NCBI GenBank assembly: GCA_023623175.1
Contig: JAMNXU010000019.1
Span: 1-64,000 of the forward strand
Direction: 5' to 3'
DNA: 64,000 bases
From: Bacillota bacterium
Lineage (GTDB): Bacteria; Bacillota; Clostridia; Acetivibrionales; JAMNXU01
In this document: piece after piece, positions 1 through 8,963 of the stretch
How positions within the stretch are numbered: position 1 is the first letter of the stretch
How the letters are laid out: each line of letters starts with the position of its first letter
The notes under the pieces: model-generated
The model's database searches: none
Told to the model about the DNA's origin: nothing
What the model saw: only the letters and a program-made list of their open reading frames with translations
Translations under genes and position numbers: made by a program

Positions 1-64
1 GCTATAGATTTAAGCAAGCTCTTTCAAAGCAGGCAAAAGCAGACTAAATTTTTTATGAATTGGT

Positions 65-94
65 GGCCTAATTTTAGGCCGGTAAGTGGCCTAA
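65..94. repeat. GGCCTAA inverted/direct repeat
   Basis: A perfect hairpin of GGCCTAA (65-71), a TT loop and TTAGGCC (74-80), followed by a further direct copy of GGCCTAA at 88-94. It lies just beyond the truncated 3' end of the CapK/PaaK pseudogene. There is no T-run, so it is not a standard terminator. It may mark the junction that removed the end of that gene, but no transposase is visible. Confidence 0.5.
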
Positions 95-108
95 ATTCTG
101 ATTGACAT

Positions 109-955
109 TTACATATTTCCTTTCGGACACTCGTATGCAATGATACCTGCGTCTCTTGCACCATACTCATTTACAACCGGGCATTTAAATACTTTTTCCA
201 TTTCCGTTCTTTGGTGCGCATAAAGTGTTTCGGCTGTTAATATTACAGTTTTTGGTCTGTAGCCCGGAAAAAGGCAATTATCCTCCATTAATTTAGCAAA
301 CGAATATAAAGCTGAAGCGTAACCATAAAAATATACCGGCTGAAACTTGGTTAATTTTTTTATATATTGGCTTAAGGAATCCGGATTTAAATCGTAAGCA
401 GATATTAATATTCTATTTTTTAGAAATCTTTCTTTTAACATATAGACAATACTTTTATTTTTACTTAATTCTATAGGTGAACCCCATATCATTACACTTC
501 TATCGCCAATTTCAATATCCCACCATGACAGGCCACGCCACTAGGCAGCTTCATAAATTTCTGCTGTTTTACGGTCAAAATAAAATTTAATAGGTTCTCC
601 TGTTGACCCACCAGTTCTGTTTAATATTAATTTATTTTTATTTACATTAATATTTAAATAGCTATTTATTGAATTTTTAAAAGTTTGTTTGCTTAATATT
701 GGAAATTGTAATAGGGCTTTTTTAGGATTTTCTTGAATAAGTGAACGCAAGTGACTAAGGCTGCTGTATGCAGGAACATTATCTATACAGTGTAGCATTA
801 AATTTCTTAATTTTTGTTCCTGTAACATAATAATTTTTTCTATTGAAAGATTTTGTGTGTGCTTAAGATATTTAATATTATTTCGAATACTATTTTCTTT
901 AATATATTTGATTGTAGGGAAAACAATTTTGAATGAAATATTTGTTTAGATTCAT
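109..955 (-). pseudogene. CapK/PaaK-like adenylate-forming enzyme, degenerate
   Basis: Reads right to left. An AGGAGG site (966-971) precedes an ATG at 955-953 that opens in one frame. At a T/C homopolymer near 917-926 the coding frame moves by one base into a stretch containing the N-terminal motifs NVPAYSSL and TGGSTGEPIKF, the latter typical of CapK/PaaK phenylacetate-CoA-ligase-like enzymes. An in-frame amber codon (541-543) interrupts it. The same frame then continues through WRGLSWWDIE and YGARDAGIIAYECPKGN to TAA at 109-111. Family members run to about 430-450 residues, so the C-terminal third is gone. This family activates carboxylates as adenylates, often in capsule or peptide-modification clusters. 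Frameshift, nonsense codon and truncation together make it a clear pseudogene. It is markedly more AT-rich than the rest of the window. Confidence 0.85.
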
Positions 956-1033
956 TTAGCGGTTTCCTCCTAAATAACTTTTTTTTATTCATGTTGGTTA
1001 TTATAATCAAAGTGGTAAAAGAAGCAACACGTT
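956..1033. other. Intergenic spacer, upstream of two remnants
   Basis: AT-rich spacer between the divergent CapK/PaaK pseudogene (whose AGGAGG lies here at 966-971) and the ABC ATPase scrap. No further gene, repeat or convincing promoter is seen. Confidence 0.4.
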
Positions 1034-1367
1034 AACAAAACCATTGCAATTGTAGGAGAGAACGGGGCGGGAAAGAGTACGTTGGTTCGCCTGCTTAGAT
1101 GACGCTGGATGAGAATGCAATCAGTGGCACAAAAACGGAACGAAAATATATTCGCAATTCCAATGTCCCGCTGAAGGGAAATGTGCTGTTGTAGTGACCC
1201 ATCAGCTTGGTTCCGCCAAACTCGCAGACCGCATTGTAGTTATGGACGGAGGCAAAATTGTCGGTATCGGCACGCACGAAGAACTGTTGTCCCGCTGGGG
1301 CAAATATGCTGATATGTGGTCGGCACAGGCGCAGTGGTATGAGAGAGAATCGGAAAAAAGGTTATAA
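1034..1367 (+). pseudogene. ABC transporter ATPase remnant
   Basis: A Walker A segment (IAIVGENGAGKSTLVRLL, 1043-1096) runs into a stop (TGA, 1099-1101). After about 90 bp of unrecognisable sequence, an H-loop region resumes from about 1177: VVVTHQLGSAKLADRI followed by VVMDGGKIVGIGTHEELL, ending at TAA 1365-1367. The Q-loop, signature and Walker B regions between them are missing. What remains are the two ends of an ABC nucleotide-binding domain with an internal deletion. It lies directly upstream of an intact ABC exporter and may be a decayed member of the same cluster. No start codon or ribosome binding site can be assigned. Confidence 0.75.
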
Positions 1368-1571
1368 CGATAAACTAACCAAAAATGGCATGTATCCTGA
1401 TGAGGTATTCCGAAACTTTCCCTGACCTTAATTCGAAGCAACCAAAAGTTGCGGTTAATAGCCTTGAAATGATCCTGGCTGGATGTAAAATGTAACCAGT
1501 GAATATTATTTGGCAGAAATCATCAACAAATCAATATTCCAAATTTCAATAGGTAATCAAACATAGAAAAG
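1368..1571. other. Spacer with no recognisable gene
   Basis: About 200 bp between the ABC remnant and the intact ABC exporter. No coding signal is convincing. Only a weak A/G-rich sequence precedes the next ATG. Confidence 0.3.
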
Positions 1572-3434
1572 ATGAAATTAATACGAGCGATATTTAAAAC
1601 CGTAAAATATTCGTTCCGCCTGTTATACAGATCAAGTGGTCTGCTCATTTTGGCGTACCTGTTGCTTCGTTTGATGAGCACGACACTCCCGTTATTGAGT
1701 ACTTATATATTGAGAGAATTGTTAAACCGCCTGACCTTGTTTGAACCTATGCTGCAGGATTTATTGTTTTATATCGGATCATACATTATTGTGCTGGTAA
1801 TATTACAGGCATCCCGATCTTCAATGACCCTATGCATCTCGACATTCATCAGCAAGGCAGAAAACCGGTATACCTGTGATTTGATGGAAAAATTGGACAA
1901 ACTGCCGTTGTCATTTATTGATTCCAGCAGAGGTAAAGACCTTATTGATGAAGTGATTCATCTGAAGACAATTGCAGCTAACTTTCCCAATTTGACAGTA
2001 CAGGTATTTGCTGATCTTGCTGCCTTTATCATGGCATTTGTCACACTGGCATCCTTCCATCCCGGCTTTTCCATAATAATTCTCGTACTTGCCGTTCCCG
2101 GAGTCCTGTGCCAGTTCCATTTCCGGAAGAAGGCAGACATGCTTCGCAGAATGACTGCACCGGATGTGCGCAAATTTTCATATTATCGCTGGATGCTGAC
2201 AGACCCGTGGCCTGCAAAGGATGTGCGGATGTATGACCTCACCGGTCCGATTAAGGAACGCTACGATACGGAAAAAGATATATACCGCAGGGCCAACAAA
2301 AAACTTGACAGGAAAAAAGTTTGCCTGGCAATGGTAACCGAATTGATCATTCGGAGCGCTGAAATTGCATTTAGTGTATTTGTTGTGCTTAAAGCAATAG
2401 CGGGGGAGATCGGAGTCGGAGATATGGCGCTGTATACAGGCTTTGCCGTATCTTTAACGCAATCGTTTCAAAATGTGGCGGGTACTGTCCTGCTCGGAAT
2501 TATCCGCACGGCCCAAAACATGAAATATGTGTTTGAATTCCTGGAAATCGATATACCGGAGGAAGAAAAAGGGGAAAACAATGAGGTAAACAATGAGATA
2601 GACATGGAGGAAAAAGACGGGGAGAACAACAAGATAAATAACGAAAAAAGGAAGCTGGATACTTTCGAATCCCTGGTTTTTGACAATGTATATTTCGAAT
2701 ACCCGCTTTCCGGCAAATATGTTTTATCGGGTGTATCGTTCACCTTAAACCGCGGTGACAAACTGTCTCTTGTCGGTGTCAACGGCTCCGGAAAGACAAC
2801 AATTGTCAAGCTTATGTTGGGACTGTATGAGGTTGAGTCCGGTCAAATACTGATAAACGGTTATCCGATGTCCGACTATGATATCAGCGATGTCCGCAGG
2901 CTGTTTTCAGTCCTGTTTCAAAATTTTGTTCAGTATCCGCTGACCCTGCGAGAAAACGTCGCTCTTTCTGACCTGTCACGAATAGACGACGATATTGAAA
3001 TTGGGCGGGCATTGGAGCAAAGCGGCATATACGGGGATATCCGGCCCAAACTCCATAATGGCCTTGATTCATATATGACAAGGAGATTTGACGACAGGGG
3101 CACGGAGCTTTCGAAAGGACAATGGCAGAAGGTTGCACTCTCCCGCGCCTATTTCAAAAACGCACCTGTTATTATTTTTGATGAGCCGTCAGCATCCCTT
3201 GACGCTGAAGCTGAAGACAGGATTTTCAAAAACTTTGTGGAGCTTTCAGGAAACAAAACGGGTATTATGATTTCCCACCGCATTTCTGCAGCACGTATGT
3301 CAAACAGGATTATAGTGCTTGACGGCGGCAGAATTGTTGAAAGTGGAACCCATGAAGAACTTGTTGCCCTGGGCGGATTATATGCCAGGCTGTACAACCT
3401 CCAAAAAGAGAAGTACATGGTAACGGAGAAATAA
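1572..3434 (+). CDS. ABC exporter, fused permease and ATPase (620 aa)
   Basis: Full-length half-transporter. Hydrophobic membrane helices fill roughly residues 20-320. The ATPase domain (about 365-610) has Walker A GVNGSGKT (402-409), Q-loop Gln450, signature LSKGQ (514-518), Walker B VIIFDEP (534-540) and H-loop His569. Such half-transporters dimerise in the membrane and usually export peptides, lipids or drugs; the substrate is unknown here. Between the two domains (about 330-363) is an acidic Asn/Glu-rich linker made of two similar copies of an EEKxGENNxxNNE unit. The ATG has only a weak ribosome binding site. A second, now broken, half-transporter starts 15 bp downstream, so the pair probably formed a heterodimer and this subunit may have lost its partner. 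Confidence 0.9.
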   Translation: MKLIRAIFKTVKYSFRLLYRSSGLLILAYLLLRLMSTTLPLLSTYILRELLNRLTLFEPMLQDLLFYIGSYIIVLVILQASRSSMTLCISTFISKAENRYTCDLMEKLDKLPLSFIDSSRGKDLIDEVIHLKTIAANFPNLTVQVFADLAAFIMAFVTLASFHPGFSIIILVLAVPGVLCQFHFRKKADMLRRMTAPDVRKFSYYRWMLTDPWPAKDVRMYDLTGPIKERYDTEKDIYRRANKKLDRKKVCLAMVTELIIRSAEIAFSVFVVLKAIAGEIGVGDMALYTGFAVSLTQSFQNVAGTVLLGIIRTAQNMKYVFEFLEIDIPEEEKGENNEVNNEIDMEEKDGENNKINNEKRKLDTFESLVFDNVYFEYPLSGKYVLSGVSFTLNRGDKLSLVGVNGSGKTTIVKLMLGLYEVESGQILINGYPMSDYDISDVRRLFSVLFQNFVQYPLTLRENVALSDLSRIDDDIEIGRALEQSGIYGDIRPKLHNGLDSYMTRRFDDRGTELSKGQWQKVALSRAYFKNAPVIIFDEPSASLDAEAEDRIFKNFVELSGNKTGIMISHRISAARMSNRIIVLDGGRIVESGTHEELVALGGLYARLYNLQKEKYMVTEK

Positions 3435-3449
3435 TTAAATAGGTGCATA

Positions 3450-5252
3450 GTGACGGAGGTAAAACAAATGACCAGGCTACGGCAATTTTTCGGTGAACTC
3501 GTGAAAAATATATGGTTTGGATTCAAAACAAGCTATTTTGCTTCGAAAAAGTACTTTATACTGAAATGCCTGGTTTTACTGTCAACGACCTTAATACCCC
3601 TTCTGACGATTTGGCTGTGGAAAGAAATTCTCAACGGTATTGTCGATATACGAAATTCAAAAGATACCGTAATATTATGCCTTGCCGTTTACCTTTTCCT
3701 GAAACTGTTTTCATACCTGCTGGCGCAGTTTGACAGCTACATCAATACGCGTTACAGTGATGAGCTGCAATTTTATATTGAAGGGGTAATGATAGAGAAA
3801 ACCTCCCGGATGGATTTATCCTTCTTTGATTCCGCATTAATGGGGGACAAGGTCCGCCAGGCAAGAAGCAATTTTAATATAATGACAAATATAACCTGGC
3901 TTGTGTTTAATATTATTTCGGAATTAATCAATATTGTGGCTACTTTGGCCATTGTCTGGGCTTACAGGTAGTGAATCGCGTTTGCGACAATCCTTTTGTT
4001 AATTCCGTTTACGGTTTATAACAAAAAATACACCGGAAAACGCCTTAAAATGGAAAGGAAACAGATTCGCGACAACCGGATAAAAGAATATTATGCCGAT
4101 GTGTTTTTTGATAACAATATCCAATTTGAAATTAAACTAAACAATATCGGCGGATATTTTATTAACCGGTATAAAGAAGTTTGGAGCAGGCTTTACAACA
4201 TCAATATAAAAGAAGATATCAAACATAATTTCATTAATACGGCACTCTCGGTTTTAAATGTTTCCAGTGAACTTATTGTATTGGCCGTTTCAGTATTTGA
4301 TGTAATTGCAAAGAATATCGGCATAGGGGATTTGCAGTACAATCTCGGCATGGTTTCACGACTGCGTGCACAAGCCGGCGAATTGATGAACGATATTAAC
4401 CGTTTTCTTGTAAACAACATCAGACTTAACGAGATACAGGAATTTATCGGGATAAAGCCTGTAATAGAAAAAAGCGGAACAAAACAGCCGTCTCATAATC
4501 CCAGAATCGAGTTCTGCAATGTTTCATTCCGATATCCAAATACAGAACAATTTGTACTCAGGAATTGCTCTTTCACCATAGAACCCCATGAAAAGGTCAG
4601 TCTTGTTGGGCTTAATGGCACCGGAAAGTCTACAATAATAAAGCTGCTGTTCCGTTTCTACGATCCCGGTGAAGGATGTATCAAGCTGGATGGGACCGAT
4701 CTGAAAGAATACGATGTATATGCTGTCCGCAAAGTGTTCGGTGTGTTGTTCCAGGATTATGTAACCTATTGCCTGCCCATTCGGGAGATTATTGCGCTTT
4801 CGGATTTCAGTGAACGCTTCAATGATCGGAAACTAAAGAGAGCCTGTGATATCAGCGGAGCAGGAGAGATTATCAGGGAATGGGAACAGGGGTTTGACAC
4901 TGTTCTCGGCAGGTATTACGCCGATAACGGCAAGGATTTATCCGGCGGTCAATGGCAGCTTGTCGGACTTGCGCGGGCGTATTTTAAAGAAAGTGAGTTT
5001 CTTGTGCTCGATGAACCTTCCGCGGCCCTTGATCCGATTTCGGAGGACAGGATTTTCAGGCAGCTTTATGATTTGAGCGAAGGGAAAAGCTCGGTCACGA
5101 TTTCACATCGCCTTTCCAATACTACCCTTGCAGATAAAATCCTTGTCCTTGCCGACGGACGTATTGTCGAGCAGGGTACCCATACTGAGTTACTGAAACA
5201 AAACGGTGAATATGCCCGTTTATTCAAATTACAGGCAGACAGGTACATATGA
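3450..5252 (+). pseudogene. Second ABC exporter half, split by TAG-TGA
   Basis: A single reading frame gives a complete ABC half-transporter of about 600 residues, except for two adjacent in-frame stops, TAG (3969-3971) and TGA (3972-3974). The first piece (173 aa) has transmembrane helices. The second, from about 3975, completes the membrane domain and has Walker A GLNGTGKS, signature LSGGQ, Walker B FLVLDEP and an H-loop His. No other lesion is seen, so inactivation looks recent. The downstream 418 codons (TTG at 3996) could be translated independently, but that product would lack half of its membrane domain. The natural partner is the adjacent upstream ABC exporter. A sequencing error is possible, though two consecutive stops make this less likely than a real mutation. 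Confidence 0.8.
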
Positions 5253-5603
5253 ATTTAAATAATGTTCTTTAACTAAAACAACCTTGGGTTGTTCAACCGG
5301 CAGTTGAAAGGATCGCTGAAACAGGTGATGAAATAAACCAGCGATACATTGTGAACTGACAGTAAAGATCTGTTGAAAAACACAGCAAGAGCGCTGCTAT
5401 AATGGTGCTGAAACGCGGATAACAAGGCGCTGGATGATGATAATCAAGAGCTCGGGGTAATTTTAAGGGATTGCGGCAAAGTTATTGTACAGAACTGGCG
5501 GGAATGGTAAAATGTTAATTACTATAAAACTATATTTTATTACCATCCCTCTACCACTGCATCTATTTTGCTTTGAAAAAATTATAAGCAAAGGAGTCTG
5601 GCC
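5253..5603. other. Gene-poor spacer, possible decayed coding scraps
   Basis: About 350 bp without a gene. A short open stretch at roughly 5438-5509 translates plausibly (GVILRDCGKVIVQNW) but has no start or known relative, so it may be a scrap of decayed coding sequence. The end of the spacer supplies the AAGGAG ribosome binding site (5591-5596) of the next gene. Confidence 0.3.
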
Positions 5604-8540
5604 ATGAAAAACGCTTTTCCGATGAAGAAACACGCAATCCTCAAAACCTACATATTTGACAGCTATTTTAAGGAGAGAAAGCCGATACGCCACGAGGACA
5701 CTGCGGCCATGGCGGCCCTGTGGTACTTCCCGATTCTCGATTTCGACCTCGGCAGCCTGAAAGGGAAAAAAATTAAGTCAGCAGTTTTGAGCCTGCAGGT
5801 GGTTGGCCCCAATTATCCCTTCGAAGTTGAACTGACGAGCATCACCCAGGACTGGAACCCTGAATTCGCCACGTATTACGAGTGCGACGAGGGCAAACCC
5901 TGGGCCGTCAACCACTGGGCTTCCGAGGTTATCATGGGAAGCGGGCATTCCTTCCATTACAGGATAAAAACCCGGTATGATGAAAAAACGGGAAAACTCC
6001 TCATACCGGTGCCGAACGACATGGTATATGCGCTGATCAGCAGGGAAAGCTACGGACTGGGCATCATAGACGGATTATCAAAAGTGTATGCGGAATCTCC
6101 GGAGGAAGAATGGGCTTATTCAGGGTCACGCGCTGCCAAGATGTTCAATATAAATCCGGCCAAGGGCGACTTGCCGCAGCTCGAAATTGAATACTGCGAC
6201 GCGGTCTGCGAGATGCCCGGGGGAGTTTTCAACCTCGAAGCGACGCCGGTACAGCTTGATGATACCATCGAATACGCATCGGTCGTGCTGAACTGGGAAA
6301 AGAACGTCAGCGCAAAAACATGCTGCCCAGGCGATATTCCCGGATGCGATGATTCAAAGGATAGCCTGCCTTACTGTTTCTATAACATTTACTTAACCGA
6401 AGAAGGCTCCGAAGGAGAGCCTGTCCCCGTGGAAAGGTTCATGGTTCCGCGTTTCAATCCCGAAGCCCGTTTCCAGGGCACGGAAATAAGGTTTTTGAAG
6501 CCCGACACAGTCTACACCTTTGAAGTTTCGGTTTCCAACGGGGTTTACGAATCGGATCGCGCTTCAGTAAAAGTCAGGACACTTCCGGCCGTTGAACTTC
6601 CGGATATGAAGATTGAAAGGAGCAAATCCTCAGGCAAAGGCGGAAAGCCCGTGATCGACACCCCGGAATACGCGGCCTATCTTGCCGATGATCTTGTCAA
6701 GGTCAATCCCATTAACGGATGTGTGTTTGAAGCTGATAACGAAGGATATGTCAATGGCACGGGCGTAAAAATCAGCGAATATTCCGGAAGCTATTCGGAT
6801 TGCTGCCCGGAATGCGGTTTTACGCTCAGCGGAGCCCGGGGCGAGAAGCTTGCCTTCCAGGTGGTTTTCGAGAACAGGACTGCCGCTGCGCAGGAAATAT
6901 CCGTTGAAATTTGCAACGCCGGGAAGGGTATAGAGATAAAACCGTACAGAATATGGTACCTCAATGTAAAGGAATGCTGGTATCCGGAGGTGGCCGTTCC
7001 CCTGGGAGACGGCGAAGTTTTCACAAATCCTTTCAGCGAAAACAATGTGCCCGGGCAGGTTTACCAGTCGCTGCTGTTTGACGTATTAATTTCCGATACG
7101 GCAACTCCCGGGAATTATGATTTTTCAGTGAGTTTCAGGCTTGGCAGCGATGTCCGGACGATTTACGGCCGTATCGAGGTAATTCCCGTCAGGCTGGAAA
7201 AACCCGATTTCATTTTTGAAGTCAACGGATACATGGCGACACCGCTTTACATGGGCAGGGACTATTACGACAACGACTATGACCTCGTTGAAGAGGAGTA
7301 TTACAGGACCGCGCTGGAACACAACATGACGATAAACATTCTCCCCTATACCCAGACGGGACGTGTTCAGCCGCGCTTTGTTCCCAAGATCGGTTTTGTC
7401 GACGGAGAGCTTCACGTTATTGACTGGAGCGAATGGGATGCCCATTTTGCCAGGTATCTCGACGGCACCTATACGCTGGAGAAGTACGGCAAGAGGATAC
7501 CCATTACCCACATGTACCTGCCGTTCCATGAAAACTGGCCCCTGCCAATAGATGAATACTATCGCATAAAACCCGAAAGAGATAGTTATCCTCATTGCGT
7601 CAATGATGTGAAAGTACGCTCGACATCAGTTGAAAATGACTTCCTGCCGGAATACAGGGAGGGCATCAAATCAGTAATCAAGGACTTCATCAGGCACTTT
7701 GACGAAAAAGGCTGGCAGCACGTAACATTCCAGTTCTATCTCAACAATAAGCACTACTACAAGGAGAAAAAGCCTCAAAGTACCTGGCTCGCCGACAAGA
7801 CCATAGGCAGGGAAGGCAAGGGCACTTCCTGGTGGCTGCTCGATGAGCCGAATCATGTGGATGACTTTGACGCCATCCGTTATTACGGGGAAATACTGAA
7901 AGAAGCCCAAAAGGAGCTCAATTCGGGCTACAACATAAAGTTCCGTCTCGACATCTCCGGGTACAACTATATGTATGATTTCCTCGACGGAATCGTGGAC
8001 CTGCCGTGCATTAACGCCAGGGCATTCAGTCTCCAGGAAGAGAAGGCCCGCAGGAGGAGCCGCATATTTGGCGAAATCAACTGGATGTATACTAGCCTGA
8101 ACGATATCAGTTCCTCCAATACCGACATGGCGCTGCTCGTGGTCGACACCTGGCTGAAGGGTGCGTCGGGCATGCTGCCGTGGTACAATTTCGGCCGCGA
8201 TGAGAATTTTGAGACACCGGCTAACACGTCAGGCTTTTATCCGGGCAACCGGTTCGGACTGAACGGCCCGGTTGTAAGCCTTAGAATCAAGAGCGCCCGG
8301 AAGGGGATGGAGCTTATCAGGTATCTTAATACGTTCAGGAAGGCTTTTGGCTACGGAAACATCCAGATGAAGGCGTATGTCGCCCATTTCCTGAAACTCA
8401 GGGGCCAGGCCCTGATGAGGTATTTTGAAGATGCCGGCACCGTCACGTATTCCGGCGACAACTGCACGGCCATTGAAGAATTAAAGAGGGATATAATTAA
8501 AAGGCTCTTGGCGAAACAGTCAGGGCATATTAAAGAGTAG
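5604..8540 (+). CDS. DUF4091/GH123-like glycoside-hydrolase-type protein, paralogue 1 (978 aa)
   Basis: Large multidomain protein with no signal peptide. An N-terminal beta-sandwich-like module (about 10-197) is followed by a fibronectin-III-like module (about 205-330), a beta domain (about 385-530) and a probable TIM barrel (about 535-870). The barrel carries SWWLLDEPNH with an Asp-Glu pair at 747-748. DUF4091 proteins are related to GH123 hexosaminidases, where an adjacent Asp-Glu pair is catalytic, so a glycosidase role is plausible but unproven. Two unusual Cys clusters occur, TCCPGDIPGC (about 239-248) and DCCPEC (399-404). The start has AAGGAG 7 bp upstream. A paralogue follows after a terminator. 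The lack of a leader suggests it acts inside the cell. Confidence 0.65.
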   Translation: MKNAFPMKKHAILKTYIFDSYFKERKPIRHEDTAAMAALWYFPILDFDLGSLKGKKIKSAVLSLQVVGPNYPFEVELTSITQDWNPEFATYYECDEGKPWAVNHWASEVIMGSGHSFHYRIKTRYDEKTGKLLIPVPNDMVYALISRESYGLGIIDGLSKVYAESPEEEWAYSGSRAAKMFNINPAKGDLPQLEIEYCDAVCEMPGGVFNLEATPVQLDDTIEYASVVLNWEKNVSAKTCCPGDIPGCDDSKDSLPYCFYNIYLTEEGSEGEPVPVERFMVPRFNPEARFQGTEIRFLKPDTVYTFEVSVSNGVYESDRASVKVRTLPAVELPDMKIERSKSSGKGGKPVIDTPEYAAYLADDLVKVNPINGCVFEADNEGYVNGTGVKISEYSGSYSDCCPECGFTLSGARGEKLAFQVVFENRTAAAQEISVEICNAGKGIEIKPYRIWYLNVKECWYPEVAVPLGDGEVFTNPFSENNVPGQVYQSLLFDVLISDTATPGNYDFSVSFRLGSDVRTIYGRIEVIPVRLEKPDFIFEVNGYMATPLYMGRDYYDNDYDLVEEEYYRTALEHNMTINILPYTQTGRVQPRFVPKIGFVDGELHVIDWSEWDAHFARYLDGTYTLEKYGKRIPITHMYLPFHENWPLPIDEYYRIKPERDSYPHCVNDVKVRSTSVENDFLPEYREGIKSVIKDFIRHFDEKGWQHVTFQFYLNNKHYYKEKKPQSTWLADKTIGREGKGTSWWLLDEPNHVDDFDAIRYYGEILKEAQKELNSGYNIKFRLDISGYNYMYDFLDGIVDLPCINARAFSLQEEKARRRSRIFGEINWMYTSLNDISSSNTDMALLVVDTWLKGASGMLPWYNFGRDENFETPANTSGFYPGNRFGLNGPVVSLRIKSARKGMELIRYLNTFRKAFGYGNIQMKAYVAHFLKLRGQALMRYFEDAGTVTYSGDNCTAIEELKRDIIKRLLAKQSGHIKE

Positions 8541-8631
8541 AATAAGATGACAGGTAATAACTAAGGTAAGCTTAAAATTCTGCAGGCAATCAGCAGTTTG
8601 ATTAAGTAAATATGCGACAAGGGATAAAGCA

Positions 8632-8668
8632 GCCGGGTAGCAATGTTACCCGGCCTTTTCCTTTTTTG
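8632..8668 (+). terminator. Rho-independent terminator after DUF4091 paralogue 1
   Basis: Stem GCCGGGTA (8632-8639) and TACCCGGC (8647-8654) with a 7-nt loop, followed by a T-rich tail CTTTTCCTTTTTTG. It separates transcription of the two DUF4091 paralogues. Confidence 0.85.
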
Positions 8669-8963
8669 TTGCAGATTATATTGATCAATCATTTCTTTTG
8701 CATATTTTATTGATCATTCGTTTCTTTCAGCACATTCGTTTGTTGCAGCGCATTTCATCGGTCATCGTTCCAAAAAATTTCATAAAAACGCAAAAAACTG
8801 CAAAAGGTTTAGAGGTAAATCGGTTTTAAATAGTACAGGTTTATATTAAAATTAAAACAAGGTAAAAAAGCGTTTTTTGGGCAATATAACCGTACGTTGC
8901 TTCTTTATTTTTACGTACATTCCTCGGAACAGAAAAGATTAATAATACGGGAGGTTGTGTTTT
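8669..8963. other. AT-rich leader of the second DUF4091 gene
   Basis: About 290 bp with no gene. It opens with two imperfect direct copies of a TTGATCAATCATTTCTTT-like sequence (around 8679 and 8711). Near its end are a symmetric A6-GCG-T6 element (about 8865-8878) and a spaced GTACGT...ACGTAC inverted repeat (about 8891-8920). These may be regulatory. It ends in a strong GGGAGG site before the ATG at 8964. Confidence 0.35.

Noticed and set aside
3969-3974. Programmed recoding (selenocysteine or pyrrolysine) at TAG-TGA
   Set aside because: Two different stops in a row would both need recoding, there is no supporting structure evident, and ABC exporters are not known to need such residues here. 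A mutation is simpler.
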